Assembly (NCBI GenBank): GCA_026988445.1
Contig: JALSLF010000340.1
Span: forward strand, 1-13,963
DNA from: Bacteroidales bacterium
GTDB lineage: Bacteria > Bacteroidota > Bacteroidia > Bacteroidales > NBLH01
DNA: 13,963 bases
Direction: 5' to 3'
Notes under the pieces: model-generated
Database searches by the model: none
Told to the model about the DNA's origin: nothing
The model's input: only the letters and a program-made list of their open reading frames with translations
Part shown: piece after piece, positions 1 to 6,725 of the stretch
Numbering within the stretch: the stretch's first letter is position 1
Layout of the letters: every line of letters starts with the position of its first letter
Translations under genes and position numbers: made by a program

Positions 1-43
1 GATAGCTTATCATATAAAGAGAGGTGAAAATGTAGAATAATAA

Positions 44-460
44 TTATTCCGAATAATAATGAATTTCTTCTTTCTCATCTTTTAGCCACAATTCTTTTTT
101 ACTTAGGCGCATTATTGTATAAAAATCAATTTGCTCTTCACCTGCAGCATTAAAATTTAAACGAATTTGATTGTCGCCGATAAATTCCCAGTTACCGGTA
201 ATAGTCGTTTGGCTTTCTCCGTATATAATTGTTTGATTATAAGTACCGTCTTTTGAAAATTCAAAAGTCCATCCTTCAAAATCAGCCGAATGTTCAATAC
301 CATCCGATAAATTTATGCTGTATTCAACTTTCCATATTCGCGAAATTCTTTTGTTTTTCGATAATAAACTGATTTTTGGACCTTCTTCAAATTTAGAGCA
401 AGAAAAAAGTAAAATTGTGCTTAGAAACACAATATACAAAGTGTTTTTTTGTTTTATCAT
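44..460 (-). CDS. Small lipoprotein, lipocalin-like fold suspected
   Basis: A 138-residue protein with a lipoprotein signal peptide: basic start (MIKQK), hydrophobic stretch to about residue 19, and lipobox L-F-S-C with the acylated cysteine at position 21. Residues after the cysteine (S-K-F-E-E) partly resemble the lysine/acidic export signal that sends Bacteroidota lipoproteins to the cell surface, so surface exposure is possible but inferred. The mature part has short beta-like segments (WKVEYSI, WTFEFSKDGTYN, GNWEF, QIRLNF, ELWLKD), the pattern of small lipocalin-like lipoproteins common in this phylum. No catalytic motif is visible. The gene is divergent from the cyclotransferase-like gene and has its own promoter candidate (507-538). 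The ATG is the only start that gives a full signal peptide. Function unknown. Confidence 0.8.
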   Translation of the reverse strand: MIKQKNTLYIVFLSTILLFSCSKFEEGPKISLLSKNKRISRIWKVEYSINLSDGIEHSADFEGWTFEFSKDGTYNQTIIYGESQTTITGNWEFIGDNQIRLNFNAAGEEQIDFYTIMRLSKKELWLKDEKEEIHYYSE

Positions 461-506
461 AGTAAAATGAAAACGTTTAAAATTATTTTTACAGTATGTT
501 TATGTT

Positions 507-538
507 CAAAAATAATAAAATCTTGATGAATTAACAAT
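507..538 (-). promoter_or_regulatory. Promoter candidate for the small lipoprotein gene
   Basis: Read on the minus strand, 514-507 is TATTTTTG, a perfect match to the Bacteroidota -7 element TAnnTTTG. A -33-like ATTG lies at 538-535 with a 20-nt spacer. Predicted transcription start is near 500, giving a leader of about 40 nt. Motif match only. Confidence 0.5.
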
Positions 539-554
539 TTTTAATTATTTGCCT

Positions 555-586
555 TTTGTCAAAGCAAACAAATTATTATACTTTTG
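555..586 (+). promoter_or_regulatory. Promoter for the cyclotransferase-like gene
   Basis: TTTG at 555-558, a 20-nt spacer, and TACTTTTG at 579-586 match both halves of the Bacteroidota sigma-ABfr consensus (TTTG, then TAnnTTTG). Predicted start is near 592, leaving a leader of about 45 nt before the ATG at 638. It lies back to back with the divergent promoter at 507-538. Confidence 0.6.
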
Positions 587-637
587 GCAGCTATAAAAAG
601 TAAGGGCTTAAACATTTATCAAAAGATATTTTAAAGA

Positions 638-1339
638 ATGGACAAAAATACAATTACACTTTTTGTATATGGTGGATTACTAAAGGGTATGACTCTATCA
701 CCATTTATTGAAGGGGCAAAATATCTGGGACCTGCTTTTATTAAAGCAAAAATTTATTTTCTTGGTCAGTTTCCCGGAATTGTTCAGGGTGATGATATTG
801 TTTTTGGCGAGTTATATGAACTGGATAGAAAAGAATTACCTGCTTTGGATAAAATTGAGGATTATCATCCGGACAATATTGAAAAATCTTCTTATATACG
901 CAAAAAGGTTGAGGTAAATACTTTACCCGGTAAAACAAAAATTATCGCCGAAGCTTATTTTTACAATCGCAGCATAGAAAAAGAGCACATTTATATTCCA
1001 CATGGTGATTATCGCCGCTTTATTTATGAGGAAGAAAAAGAAAACTGTTGGCTTATTAACAGTGTAGTAGGAGCTAAAACAAATGGAGTTTTTAAAGACT
1101 TAGAACAAAACTTAATTGTTAAAACAGGTACGCTCCAATTTATTGACTCCAAAAAATCCAATGGGAGTATAAGCCTGAAACAGGAGAAGATACATTTAAT
1201 ACAATTGGATAAACCACAGTTTGAAATAATTAATACAATTAGCAAAAAAAACAATGAATACCTAAGTGTAAGCGTTCCTTTTTATGATGAAACCGGTAAC
1301 ATAGATGTTGCAATAGCCGTTTTTAAAACTTTAGCTTAG
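638..1339 (+). CDS. Gamma-glutamylcyclotransferase-fold (AIG2/GGCT-like) protein with an unusual C-terminal extension
   Basis: 233 residues. The N-terminal part (about 6-130) has the features of the GGCT/AIG2-like fold: an opening strand and glycine loop LFVYGGLLKG (7-16), GELYEL (57-62), and LDKIEDY (70-76), in which E74 sits where these enzymes keep their catalytic acid. GDYRRFI (123-129) resembles the end of the domain. Family members release 5-oxoproline from gamma-glutamyl amines or peptides, or use the fold for related cyclisations; the substrate here cannot be told. The loop reads YGG rather than the commoner YGT or YGS. Typical single-domain members are about 110-150 residues, so residues from about 135 onward form an extra region of about 100 residues that I do not recognise. 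It has no signal peptide, so it is probably cytoplasmic. A good promoter precedes it. Confidence 0.72.
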   Translation: MDKNTITLFVYGGLLKGMTLSPFIEGAKYLGPAFIKAKIYFLGQFPGIVQGDDIVFGELYELDRKELPALDKIEDYHPDNIEKSSYIRKKVEVNTLPGKTKIIAEAYFYNRSIEKEHIYIPHGDYRRFIYEEEKENCWLINSVVGAKTNGVFKDLEQNLIVKTGTLQFIDSKKSNGSISLKQEKIHLIQLDKPQFEIINTISKKNNEYLSVSVPFYDETGNIDVAIAVFKTLA

Positions 1340-1393
1340 TATTTTTATTGGGTTTGCGTTTTTTTTTTAAATTTACAAAAAAAAATAAAAACC

Positions 1394-1903
1394 ATGATAA
1401 AAATTAATGTTGCAAATAAAGACTTTACGCTTGATTTTACAAAAAACGGCTCCTTTGCAAAAGGAACCATTAATAGCCATGAATTTCAAGCTGATATTTT
1501 AAGCATTGACCAAAATAACTTCCATATACTAAAAGATAATAAATCATACAATATTGAAATTTCGGAAATTGATAAAGAAGCAAAAATATTAAAGCTGAAA
1601 ATTAACGGAAAAAATTTTTCAGTACACGCATTGAGCGAATTAGATATTTTGCTTAAAGAAATGGGCATGGATAATTTATCGGCAAAAAAAATGAAAGAAC
1701 TAAAAGCGCCAATGCCCGGATTAGTTCTGGATGTATTAGTAAAAGAAGGTGATGAAATAAAAGAAGGTGATAAATTGCTGGTTTTGGAAGCCATGAAGAT
1801 GGAAAATAATTTAAAAGCTGAGACTGATGCAAAAATTAAAACCGTGAAATGCAAAAAAGGACAAGCCGTTGAAAAAAATGAGCTACTTATTGTTTTTGAG
1901 TAA
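1394..1903 (+). CDS. Biotin carboxyl carrier protein (biotinyl-domain protein)
   Basis: 169 residues. The C-terminal domain (about 102-169) is a biotinyl domain: APMPGLV (105-111), the paired KEGDEIKEGDKLLVLEAMKM, and the biotinylation motif A-M-K-M with K135 as the expected biotin acceptor. Residues 1-85 form a beta-rich N-terminal region, and SAKKMKELK (96-104) is probably a short flexible linker. This size and layout are typical of the small carrier subunit of acyl-CoA carboxylases or sodium-pumping decarboxylases, which shuttles carboxybiotin between a biotin carboxylase and a carboxyltransferase. No gene for either partner is next to it, so the parent enzyme cannot be assigned. The gene follows the cyclotransferase-like gene after 54 nt, a gap with long T and A runs; no consensus promoter is visible there, so co-transcription is possible. 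Confidence 0.88.
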   Translation: MIKINVANKDFTLDFTKNGSFAKGTINSHEFQADILSIDQNNFHILKDNKSYNIEISEIDKEAKILKLKINGKNFSVHALSELDILLKEMGMDNLSAKKMKELKAPMPGLVLDVLVKEGDEIKEGDKLLVLEAMKMENNLKAETDAKIKTVKCKKGQAVEKNELLIVFE

Positions 1904-1992
1904 TTTGTTATTGCATTTATGCTTTTTTAATCCTAAACTTTCAAAAGTGAACTGAATAGATACTACAATTAGATTTTAAAGGATTTATACAC

Positions 1993-4383
1993 ATGTATTT
2001 AAGGCAAAAAGTTATTATTGCTATTTTATTACTCACACACGCTCTATTTATTAGTGCACAAACAGACAGTTTATTACACAAGATTGCTTCGAGCACCGAT
2101 AATAAAGAAAAAGTTTGGCTATATATTGATTTAAGTTCGATTACCCCCCAAGATGATTCCATTAATAAAATGGCTTATGCCGATACAGCTTTATTTTTGG
2201 CTAATCAACTTAATGAAATTGAACTCATTATAGCAGCAAGAGCCAATAAAGCAAGTGTTTTGCGAAAATATGATGATTATAATCATGCTTTACGTTATTA
2301 CTTATCTGCTATTCAGTTAGCCGAACAAACAAACAGCTCTGATAAGCTGGCTGATTTATACTATGATATAGGAACTTTGTACTATAGAGTGGACAGTTTT
2401 CAACAATCACTTGGGGCACATAAAAAAGCACTACTTATCAGCAAATCAAAAAACGATACATTAGGCATTCTAAAATCAGAACAAGCTGTTGCTGTAATGT
2501 TATGGCGAATGGGAAAACTAAAAGAAGCTGAAAAACATTATTTAATATCATTAGATATAGCGAAAGCTAAAAAAGACAGTACCATTTTGACAAATATTGT
2601 GAATAGTTTAGGTGCCGTATATTGGGGATACGGCAACTTTCATTCAGCCTTAAAGTATTTTAATGAAGCTGCTCAATTGTCCAATGCGTCCGGTAACTAT
2701 AAAAAATTAAGCCTGATAATGAGTAATATAGGACTTATTTATTTTGAATGGGGTGAACTGGATAAAGCGATGAGTGAATTTAAAGAGGCATTGGAAGTTG
2801 CAAAAAAAGAAGATTATATTTACAGTATTGCCTATGCTTATGTTAATATAGGTGAAGTTTATCTGAAATTAAAAGAATATGAATATGCCCGTGCATATTA
2901 CGATAGCGCATTGGTAAATTATAAGAAAATATCCAAAAAAATCGGGATGGCTTTTAGTTACCGTAATATTGGAAAAGCTTATATGTTGATGCAGAACTAT
3001 GGGCAAGCAGTAAAATATTATAATTTAGCTATAAATACTGCCAAAGAGGTAAATACACGGCATCATTGGGCATTAGCTTTGCAAGGATTAGCACAAACCT
3101 ATTTTGAATTAAATAAATACGCTCCGGCAAAAAAATATGCTTTTGAATGTCTGAAAATAAGTAAAGAAGAAAATTATAAAGATATTATTAAAGATATTTA
3201 TTTTTTGCTTTCCGATATTGCCGAAAAAGAGCATAATTTATTGGATGCTCTGATATTTTACAAAAAAGCAAGTGCTTTAAAAGATAGTGTTTTTAACGAA
3301 AGTCATGGTAAACAAATAGCTGAAATGCAGGCTAAATATGAAATAGAAAAAGCAGAAAGAGAAAATGCTATTTTAAAAAAAGAGGAACAAGTGAAAAACT
3401 TGGAAATAAAAGCAAAACAAAATAAAATTCGCTTACAAAGTATTTTTTTAAGCATTTTACTCATTGTTTTAGCTATTACCGGAATTTTGGTGTTGAAACT
3501 TTTGCAAACAAGAAAAAAACTTTTGGATAGTCAAAAATTACTACTCGAAAAAAATGAACGAATTAATCATCAAAAAGAAGAGCTATTTGTTCAAAGTAAA
3601 AACCTTACCGAAATAAATCTCTTATTAAACGAGCGTACAGTTCAGCTTGAGAAAAAAACCCTGCAGTTGCAAAAAAATATCAAAGAATTAGAAAAAGCAA
3701 CACAGTTTAAAAATAAAATGTTTTCAATCATTGGTCATGATTTGCGTGGCCCTTTAGGTACAATAAACTCAGTAATAAGTTTAGCCCTTAATAAAGAACT
3801 TAGCGAGGAAAACCGTGAAAAACTACTTAATTCCGTAAAAGACAGTTCTGTATCTGCCTTTAATCTTCTGGAAAATCTTTTAACTTGGGCAAATAATGAA
3901 CAAGGGAAAATTAATTTTGAGCCTCAAAACATAAATTTAAAAAATGTTGTACAAGAAAGCTATGATTTATTATTTGAAACAGCAAAAAAGAAATCGATTA
4001 ATTTTAACATAGCCATTGAAGATAATTGTTGGGTGCGTGCCGATTATAATATGCTGGATACTATTTTTAGAAATTTATTGTCAAATGCAATAAAGTTTTC
4101 ATACGAAAACAGTAAAATAGATATTTCGGCTAAAACTATGGGTGAATTTGTTGATATATCTGTCCGTGACTATGGGGTGGGTATGAACGAAGAAGAATTA
4201 AAATATGCACTTGATAAGGATATTAATTTTTCAAGTTTTGGCACCAAACAAGAAAAAGGTACCGGCATAGGTTTGCAACTTTGCTTTGAGTTTATTAAAG
4301 CAAACGGAGGGATATTCCGTATTGAAAGTGAAAAAGGAAAAGGAACAAATTTTATTTTTTCATTGCCCAAAGCGAATAAGTGA
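1993..4383 (+). CDS. TPR-repeat membrane sensor histidine kinase
   Basis: 796 residues. A signal peptide (about 1-22, ending ISAQ) leads into a periplasmic sensor built of TPR repeats over roughly 80-430 (for example the helices around 122-148, 165-190, 203-230, 243-270, 283-310, 323-350 and 363-390). A coiled coil follows (440-480), then one membrane helix (about 483-504), a second cytoplasmic coiled coil (505-572), a HisKA dimerisation domain with the phospho-acceptor in IGHDLRGPL (H582), and a HATPase_c domain with N-box RNLLSNAIKF (N694, N698), G1 box DYGVG (726-730) and G2 box GTGIGL (756-761). All kinase motifs are intact, so autophosphorylation is expected. There is no receiver or DNA-binding domain and no response regulator gene nearby, so the output partner is elsewhere. 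The signal sensed is unknown. The gene converges on tsaB with 5 nt between stop codons. Confidence 0.93.
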   Translation: MYLRQKVIIAILLLTHALFISAQTDSLLHKIASSTDNKEKVWLYIDLSSITPQDDSINKMAYADTALFLANQLNEIELIIAARANKASVLRKYDDYNHALRYYLSAIQLAEQTNSSDKLADLYYDIGTLYYRVDSFQQSLGAHKKALLISKSKNDTLGILKSEQAVAVMLWRMGKLKEAEKHYLISLDIAKAKKDSTILTNIVNSLGAVYWGYGNFHSALKYFNEAAQLSNASGNYKKLSLIMSNIGLIYFEWGELDKAMSEFKEALEVAKKEDYIYSIAYAYVNIGEVYLKLKEYEYARAYYDSALVNYKKISKKIGMAFSYRNIGKAYMLMQNYGQAVKYYNLAINTAKEVNTRHHWALALQGLAQTYFELNKYAPAKKYAFECLKISKEENYKDIIKDIYFLLSDIAEKEHNLLDALIFYKKASALKDSVFNESHGKQIAEMQAKYEIEKAERENAILKKEEQVKNLEIKAKQNKIRLQSIFLSILLIVLAITGILVLKLLQTRKKLLDSQKLLLEKNERINHQKEELFVQSKNLTEINLLLNERTVQLEKKTLQLQKNIKELEKATQFKNKMFSIIGHDLRGPLGTINSVISLALNKELSEENREKLLNSVKDSSVSAFNLLENLLTWANNEQGKINFEPQNINLKNVVQESYDLLFETAKKKSINFNIAIEDNCWVRADYNMLDTIFRNLLSNAIKFSYENSKIDISAKTMGEFVDISVRDYGVGMNEEELKYALDKDINFSSFGTKQEKGTGIGLQLCFEFIKANGGIFRIESEKGKGTNFIFSLPKANK

Positions 4384-4388
4384 ACATC

Positions 4389-5090
4389 TTACTTGAAAAT
4401 ATTTTTTTTAGGAACCGTGGCAATAAAATTTTTTAGATAAAAAGGTTCAAAGTACGCAACATCTACAAAATTTTCTTCACGAAAAGCTGTATCAGAAAGC
4501 GGAGCCAAATATTTGGCACTACAAACATGATTATCAATAAATAAAGCATTGGGGTGTGCGATTGTTTTTTTACATTTTTTAGCTCCGTTTCCGCAAAAAA
4601 CAACTTGCCTTTCGTTTAAAATGTCTAAATAAGAGTTTTTTTCAATAATATCTGCCGAAATATCCGATTTCTGCACATTAAGCGTATCAAAAAATGCAGT
4701 ATAAACTTCCATTCTACGGGCATCAATCATTGGGCATATCCATGCATCACGCTTAATTAGTTTATTAGGCTCTTGGGTAATACCAAATGCTATGCTCTGC
4801 AAAGTACTTATTGCAATAAGCGGTAAATCAGCTGCATAAGCCAAACCTTTTGCCGCCGAAACACCTATGCGTAAACCGGTGTATGAGCCCGGCCCCATGC
4901 TCACGGCAATTGCGTCAAAATTTTTAACTTTTAACTGATTTTCTTTTAATAATTCATCAATAAACACAGTTAAAAGTTTTGCATGCGATAAACCTTCAAA
5001 ATTTTCTTTCAAGGCAATTACTTGCCCGTTTTTTGAAAAACTAACCGAACAAACTTCGGTAGCTGTTTCTATATTTAATATTAACGACAT
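4389..5090 (-). CDS. tsaB: tRNA threonylcarbamoyladenosine biosynthesis protein TsaB
   Basis: 233 residues from the chosen start, the usual TsaB length. TsaB is the inactive ASKHA-fold partner that scaffolds TsaD (with TsaE) in making t6A at position 37 of ANN-decoding tRNAs, in the cytoplasm. Visible hallmarks are ILNIETATEVCSVSF at the N-terminus, S35-H36 in GLSHAKLL, the strongly conserved GPGSYTGLRIG (66-76) followed by AAKGLA, and MIDARRMEVY. The reading frame stays open upstream to an ATG at 5144. I prefer the ATG at 5090 because family homology begins there and because a near-perfect promoter (5113-5145) lies inside the longer version. It is divergent from the YitT-family gene, and tsaD and tsaE are not in the window. 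Confidence 0.93.
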   Translation of the reverse strand: MSLILNIETATEVCSVSFSKNGQVIALKENFEGLSHAKLLTVFIDELLKENQLKVKNFDAIAVSMGPGSYTGLRIGVSAAKGLAYAADLPLIAISTLQSIAFGITQEPNKLIKRDAWICPMIDARRMEVYTAFFDTLNVQKSDISADIIEKNSYLDILNERQVVFCGNGAKKCKKTIAHPNALFIDNHVCSAKYLAPLSDTAFREENFVDVAYFEPFYLKNFIATVPKKNIFK

Positions 5091-5112
5091 TCTTTTTTGG
5101 ATTATTATTTTG

Positions 5113-5145
5113 CAAAAATACGACAAAAAAAGAAATTTTATCAAA
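5113..5145 (-). promoter_or_regulatory. Promoter of tsaB; decides its start codon
   Basis: On the minus strand, TTTG (5145-5142), a 21-nt spacer and TATTTTTG (5120-5113) match both Bacteroidota promoter elements. Predicted transcription start is near 5107, about 17 nt before the ATG at 5090. A transcript from here cannot include the in-frame ATG at 5144, which supports the shorter protein. Confidence 0.6.
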
Positions 5146-5174
5146 TAAGAACCATTTTTCCAACATAAGATAAT

Positions 5175-5182
5175 TAGCTTTG
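5175..5182 (+). promoter_or_regulatory. -7 element candidate for the YitT-family gene
   Basis: TAGCTTTG matches TAnnTTTG exactly and lies 40 nt before the ATG at 5223. No clear TTTG is found at the -33 distance, so this is a half-match only. Confidence 0.4.
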
Positions 5183-5222
5183 TACTGCATATTGATAAAC
5201 TAAAATCATCAAACCAACTCGT

Positions 5223-6077
5223 ATGAAGAAGATAATGAACTTTATTAAGCCATACATTTTCATCACGGTAGGCTTATTTATTTTTGCATTTGGTTGGACT
5301 GCCTTTTTAATCCCTTCCGAAATAATCGGTGGTGGTATTAGCGGTTTGGGTTCGCTAATTTATTTTGCTACCGGTTTTGAAGTAGGTTATACCAATTTGT
5401 TGGTAAACATAGTTTTGGTGCTAATTGCAATACGTATTCTTGGTGCTCATTTCGGCATTAATACTATTTACGGAATATTGGTTAGCTCTTTCTTTTTTAT
5501 CGTTCTACAAAACCTAATTTCAAAGCCCTTGGTAAACGATGCTTTTATGGCAGCACTAATTGGTGGCGGATTAAGTGGAGTTGGTGTGGGTATCGCATTT
5601 ATGCATGGTGGGAATGCCGGTGGAACGGATATTATTGCATTAATTATCAATAAATATAAAAATATCAGCCCCGGCAGGGTTTTTCTTTATATTGATGTGG
5701 TGGTAATTGCATCTTCTTGGTTTCTTTTTCACGATGTAGAAAAAATTGTGTACGGATATGTAGTTATGGCAGTAGCATCTTATAGCGTTGATTTGGTTTT
5801 AGATGGAAGCAAACAATCCTTTCAAATAATGATTTATTCGCGTTACAGTAAAATAATTGCCGAACGTATTTCTGAGGAAGTAGGCAGAGGAGTTACCTGT
5901 TTGAAAGCATACGGTTGGTACAGTAAAAAAGATATTGAAGTAGTAATGGTAATTGCTCGTAAAACAGACAAACAACATATTTTAAAAATTGTTCAAGAAA
6001 CCGATGATCGTGCATTTATTTCAGTGGCAAAAGTTATGGGTGTTTTCGGGCATAATTTTGAAGAAATACGATTGTAA
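5223..6077 (+). CDS. YitT family membrane protein (DUF161 + DUF2179)
   Basis: 284 residues. The N-terminal two thirds hold about five hydrophobic helices (near 9-30, 35-50, 54-73, 80-98, 105-130 and 152-195, some re-entrant) rich in glycine motifs such as PSEIIGGGISGLG (31-43) and MHGGNAGGTDIIA (about 127-139). These motifs are the signature of the YitT/DUF161 family. The last 80-90 residues are a soluble DUF2179-like domain (IMIYSRYSKIIAERISEEVGRGV onward, ending HNFEEIRL). Length and domain order are normal for the family, whose transport or signalling role is still not settled, so no substrate is claimed. The gene is monocistronic by appearance: divergent from tsaB, with its own -7 candidate and an intrinsic terminator just after the stop codon. 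Confidence 0.9.
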   Translation: MKKIMNFIKPYIFITVGLFIFAFGWTAFLIPSEIIGGGISGLGSLIYFATGFEVGYTNLLVNIVLVLIAIRILGAHFGINTIYGILVSSFFFIVLQNLISKPLVNDAFMAALIGGGLSGVGVGIAFMHGGNAGGTDIIALIINKYKNISPGRVFLYIDVVVIASSWFLFHDVEKIVYGYVVMAVASYSVDLVLDGSKQSFQIMIYSRYSKIIAERISEEVGRGVTCLKAYGWYSKKDIEVVMVIARKTDKQHILKIVQETDDRAFISVAKVMGVFGHNFEEIRL

Positions 6078-6093
6078 GAATTTTTTCGTATTT

Positions 6094-6129
6094 TTAAGCT
6101 GAATTACGCATTATTCAGCTTAAGTTTTT
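6094..6129 (+). terminator. Intrinsic terminator after the YitT-family gene
   Basis: Perfect 11-bp arms TTAAGCTGAAT (6094-6104) and ATTCAGCTTAA (6113-6123) with an 8-nt loop, followed by G and TTTTT (6125-6129). It begins 17 nt after the stop codon. Another T-rich stretch precedes the hairpin. Confidence 0.75.
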
Positions 6130-6142
6130 AAACTTGTAAACT

Positions 6143-6724
6143 ATGAAAATGAAAAAAAATATAAACCGATTATTTTTTATTATTCTGATTTTTTCAACCG
6201 GCTCTTTACATGCCCAACAATTTACCGGCGGATTAATTACAGGGCTTAGTGCCAGCCAAATTGATGGTGATACACAAGGTGGTTACGATAAATTAGGTTT
6301 TTATGCAGGATTTTCCGTTGAACGGGATTTGGGAAATGTTATAGGCATAAAATCGGAACTGTATTATATAACCAAAGGAGCTAAAGAAAATATTAACGGA
6401 GTGGAAATATTTAAAACCAAACTATCGTACATTGAGTTGCCGGTAATGCTTAAAATTATGCCGGTAAAACATGTTGAGTTAGATTTAGGCTTGGCTTTTT
6501 CTTATCTGATTAAAGCAAGAATGTGGAGCTTGGGCGAAGAATACCCCGAAGGTGTTGTGGATGTTAAAGATACTCAATTTAGTGCAATCGCATCGGGAAG
6601 TTATTTTTTTACCGATAAAACGGCTTTTAATGTTCGTTTTGATTATAGTTTTTTGCCCATTAAAAACAATCCGAACTGGTACAGCAATAATTTGAGTTTT
6701 GGAATAATCTATTTATTTAATTAG
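6143..6724 (+). CDS. PorT/OMP_b-brl-like outer-membrane beta-barrel protein
   Basis: 193 residues. A signal peptide (basic start, hydrophobic 9-20, cleavage expected near LHA-QQ at 24-26) is followed by alternating amphipathic strands: LITGLSASQI, LGFYAGFSVER, IGIKSELYYITKGA, LSYIELPVMLKI, VELDLGLAFSYLI, FSAIASGSYFF, FNVRFDYSFL, and a last strand LSFGIIYLFN. This is the layout of the small porin-like barrels called PorT-like in Bacteroidota, located in the outer membrane; ligand and function are unknown. The start could be ATG 6143 or 6149 (MKMKKN or MKKN), with no effect on the mature protein. It begins just after the YitT terminator and its stop is only 1 nt before the sbcD start, so the two genes are very probably co-transcribed. 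Confidence 0.8.
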   Translation: MKMKKNINRLFFIILIFSTGSLHAQQFTGGLITGLSASQIDGDTQGGYDKLGFYAGFSVERDLGNVIGIKSELYYITKGAKENINGVEIFKTKLSYIELPVMLKIMPVKHVELDLGLAFSYLIKARMWSLGEEYPEGVVDVKDTQFSAIASGSYFFTDKTAFNVRFDYSFLPIKNNPNWYSNNLSFGIIYLFN

Positions 6725-6725
6725 C

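Noticed and set aside
1486..1854. Long reverse-strand frame opposite the biotin carrier gene (and similar ones opposite other genes).
   Set aside because: Shadow frames of well-supported genes, with Ser/Phe/Ile-rich composition and no family features.
5091..5144. 18-residue N-terminal extension of TsaB from the ATG at 5144.
   Set aside because: Not part of the family's conserved start, and the promoter lies within it.
6129..6136. TAAACTTG before the outer-membrane barrel gene as a -7 element.
   Set aside because: One mismatch to TAnnTTTG, no -33 element, and the start would fall on the ATG; not enough to report.
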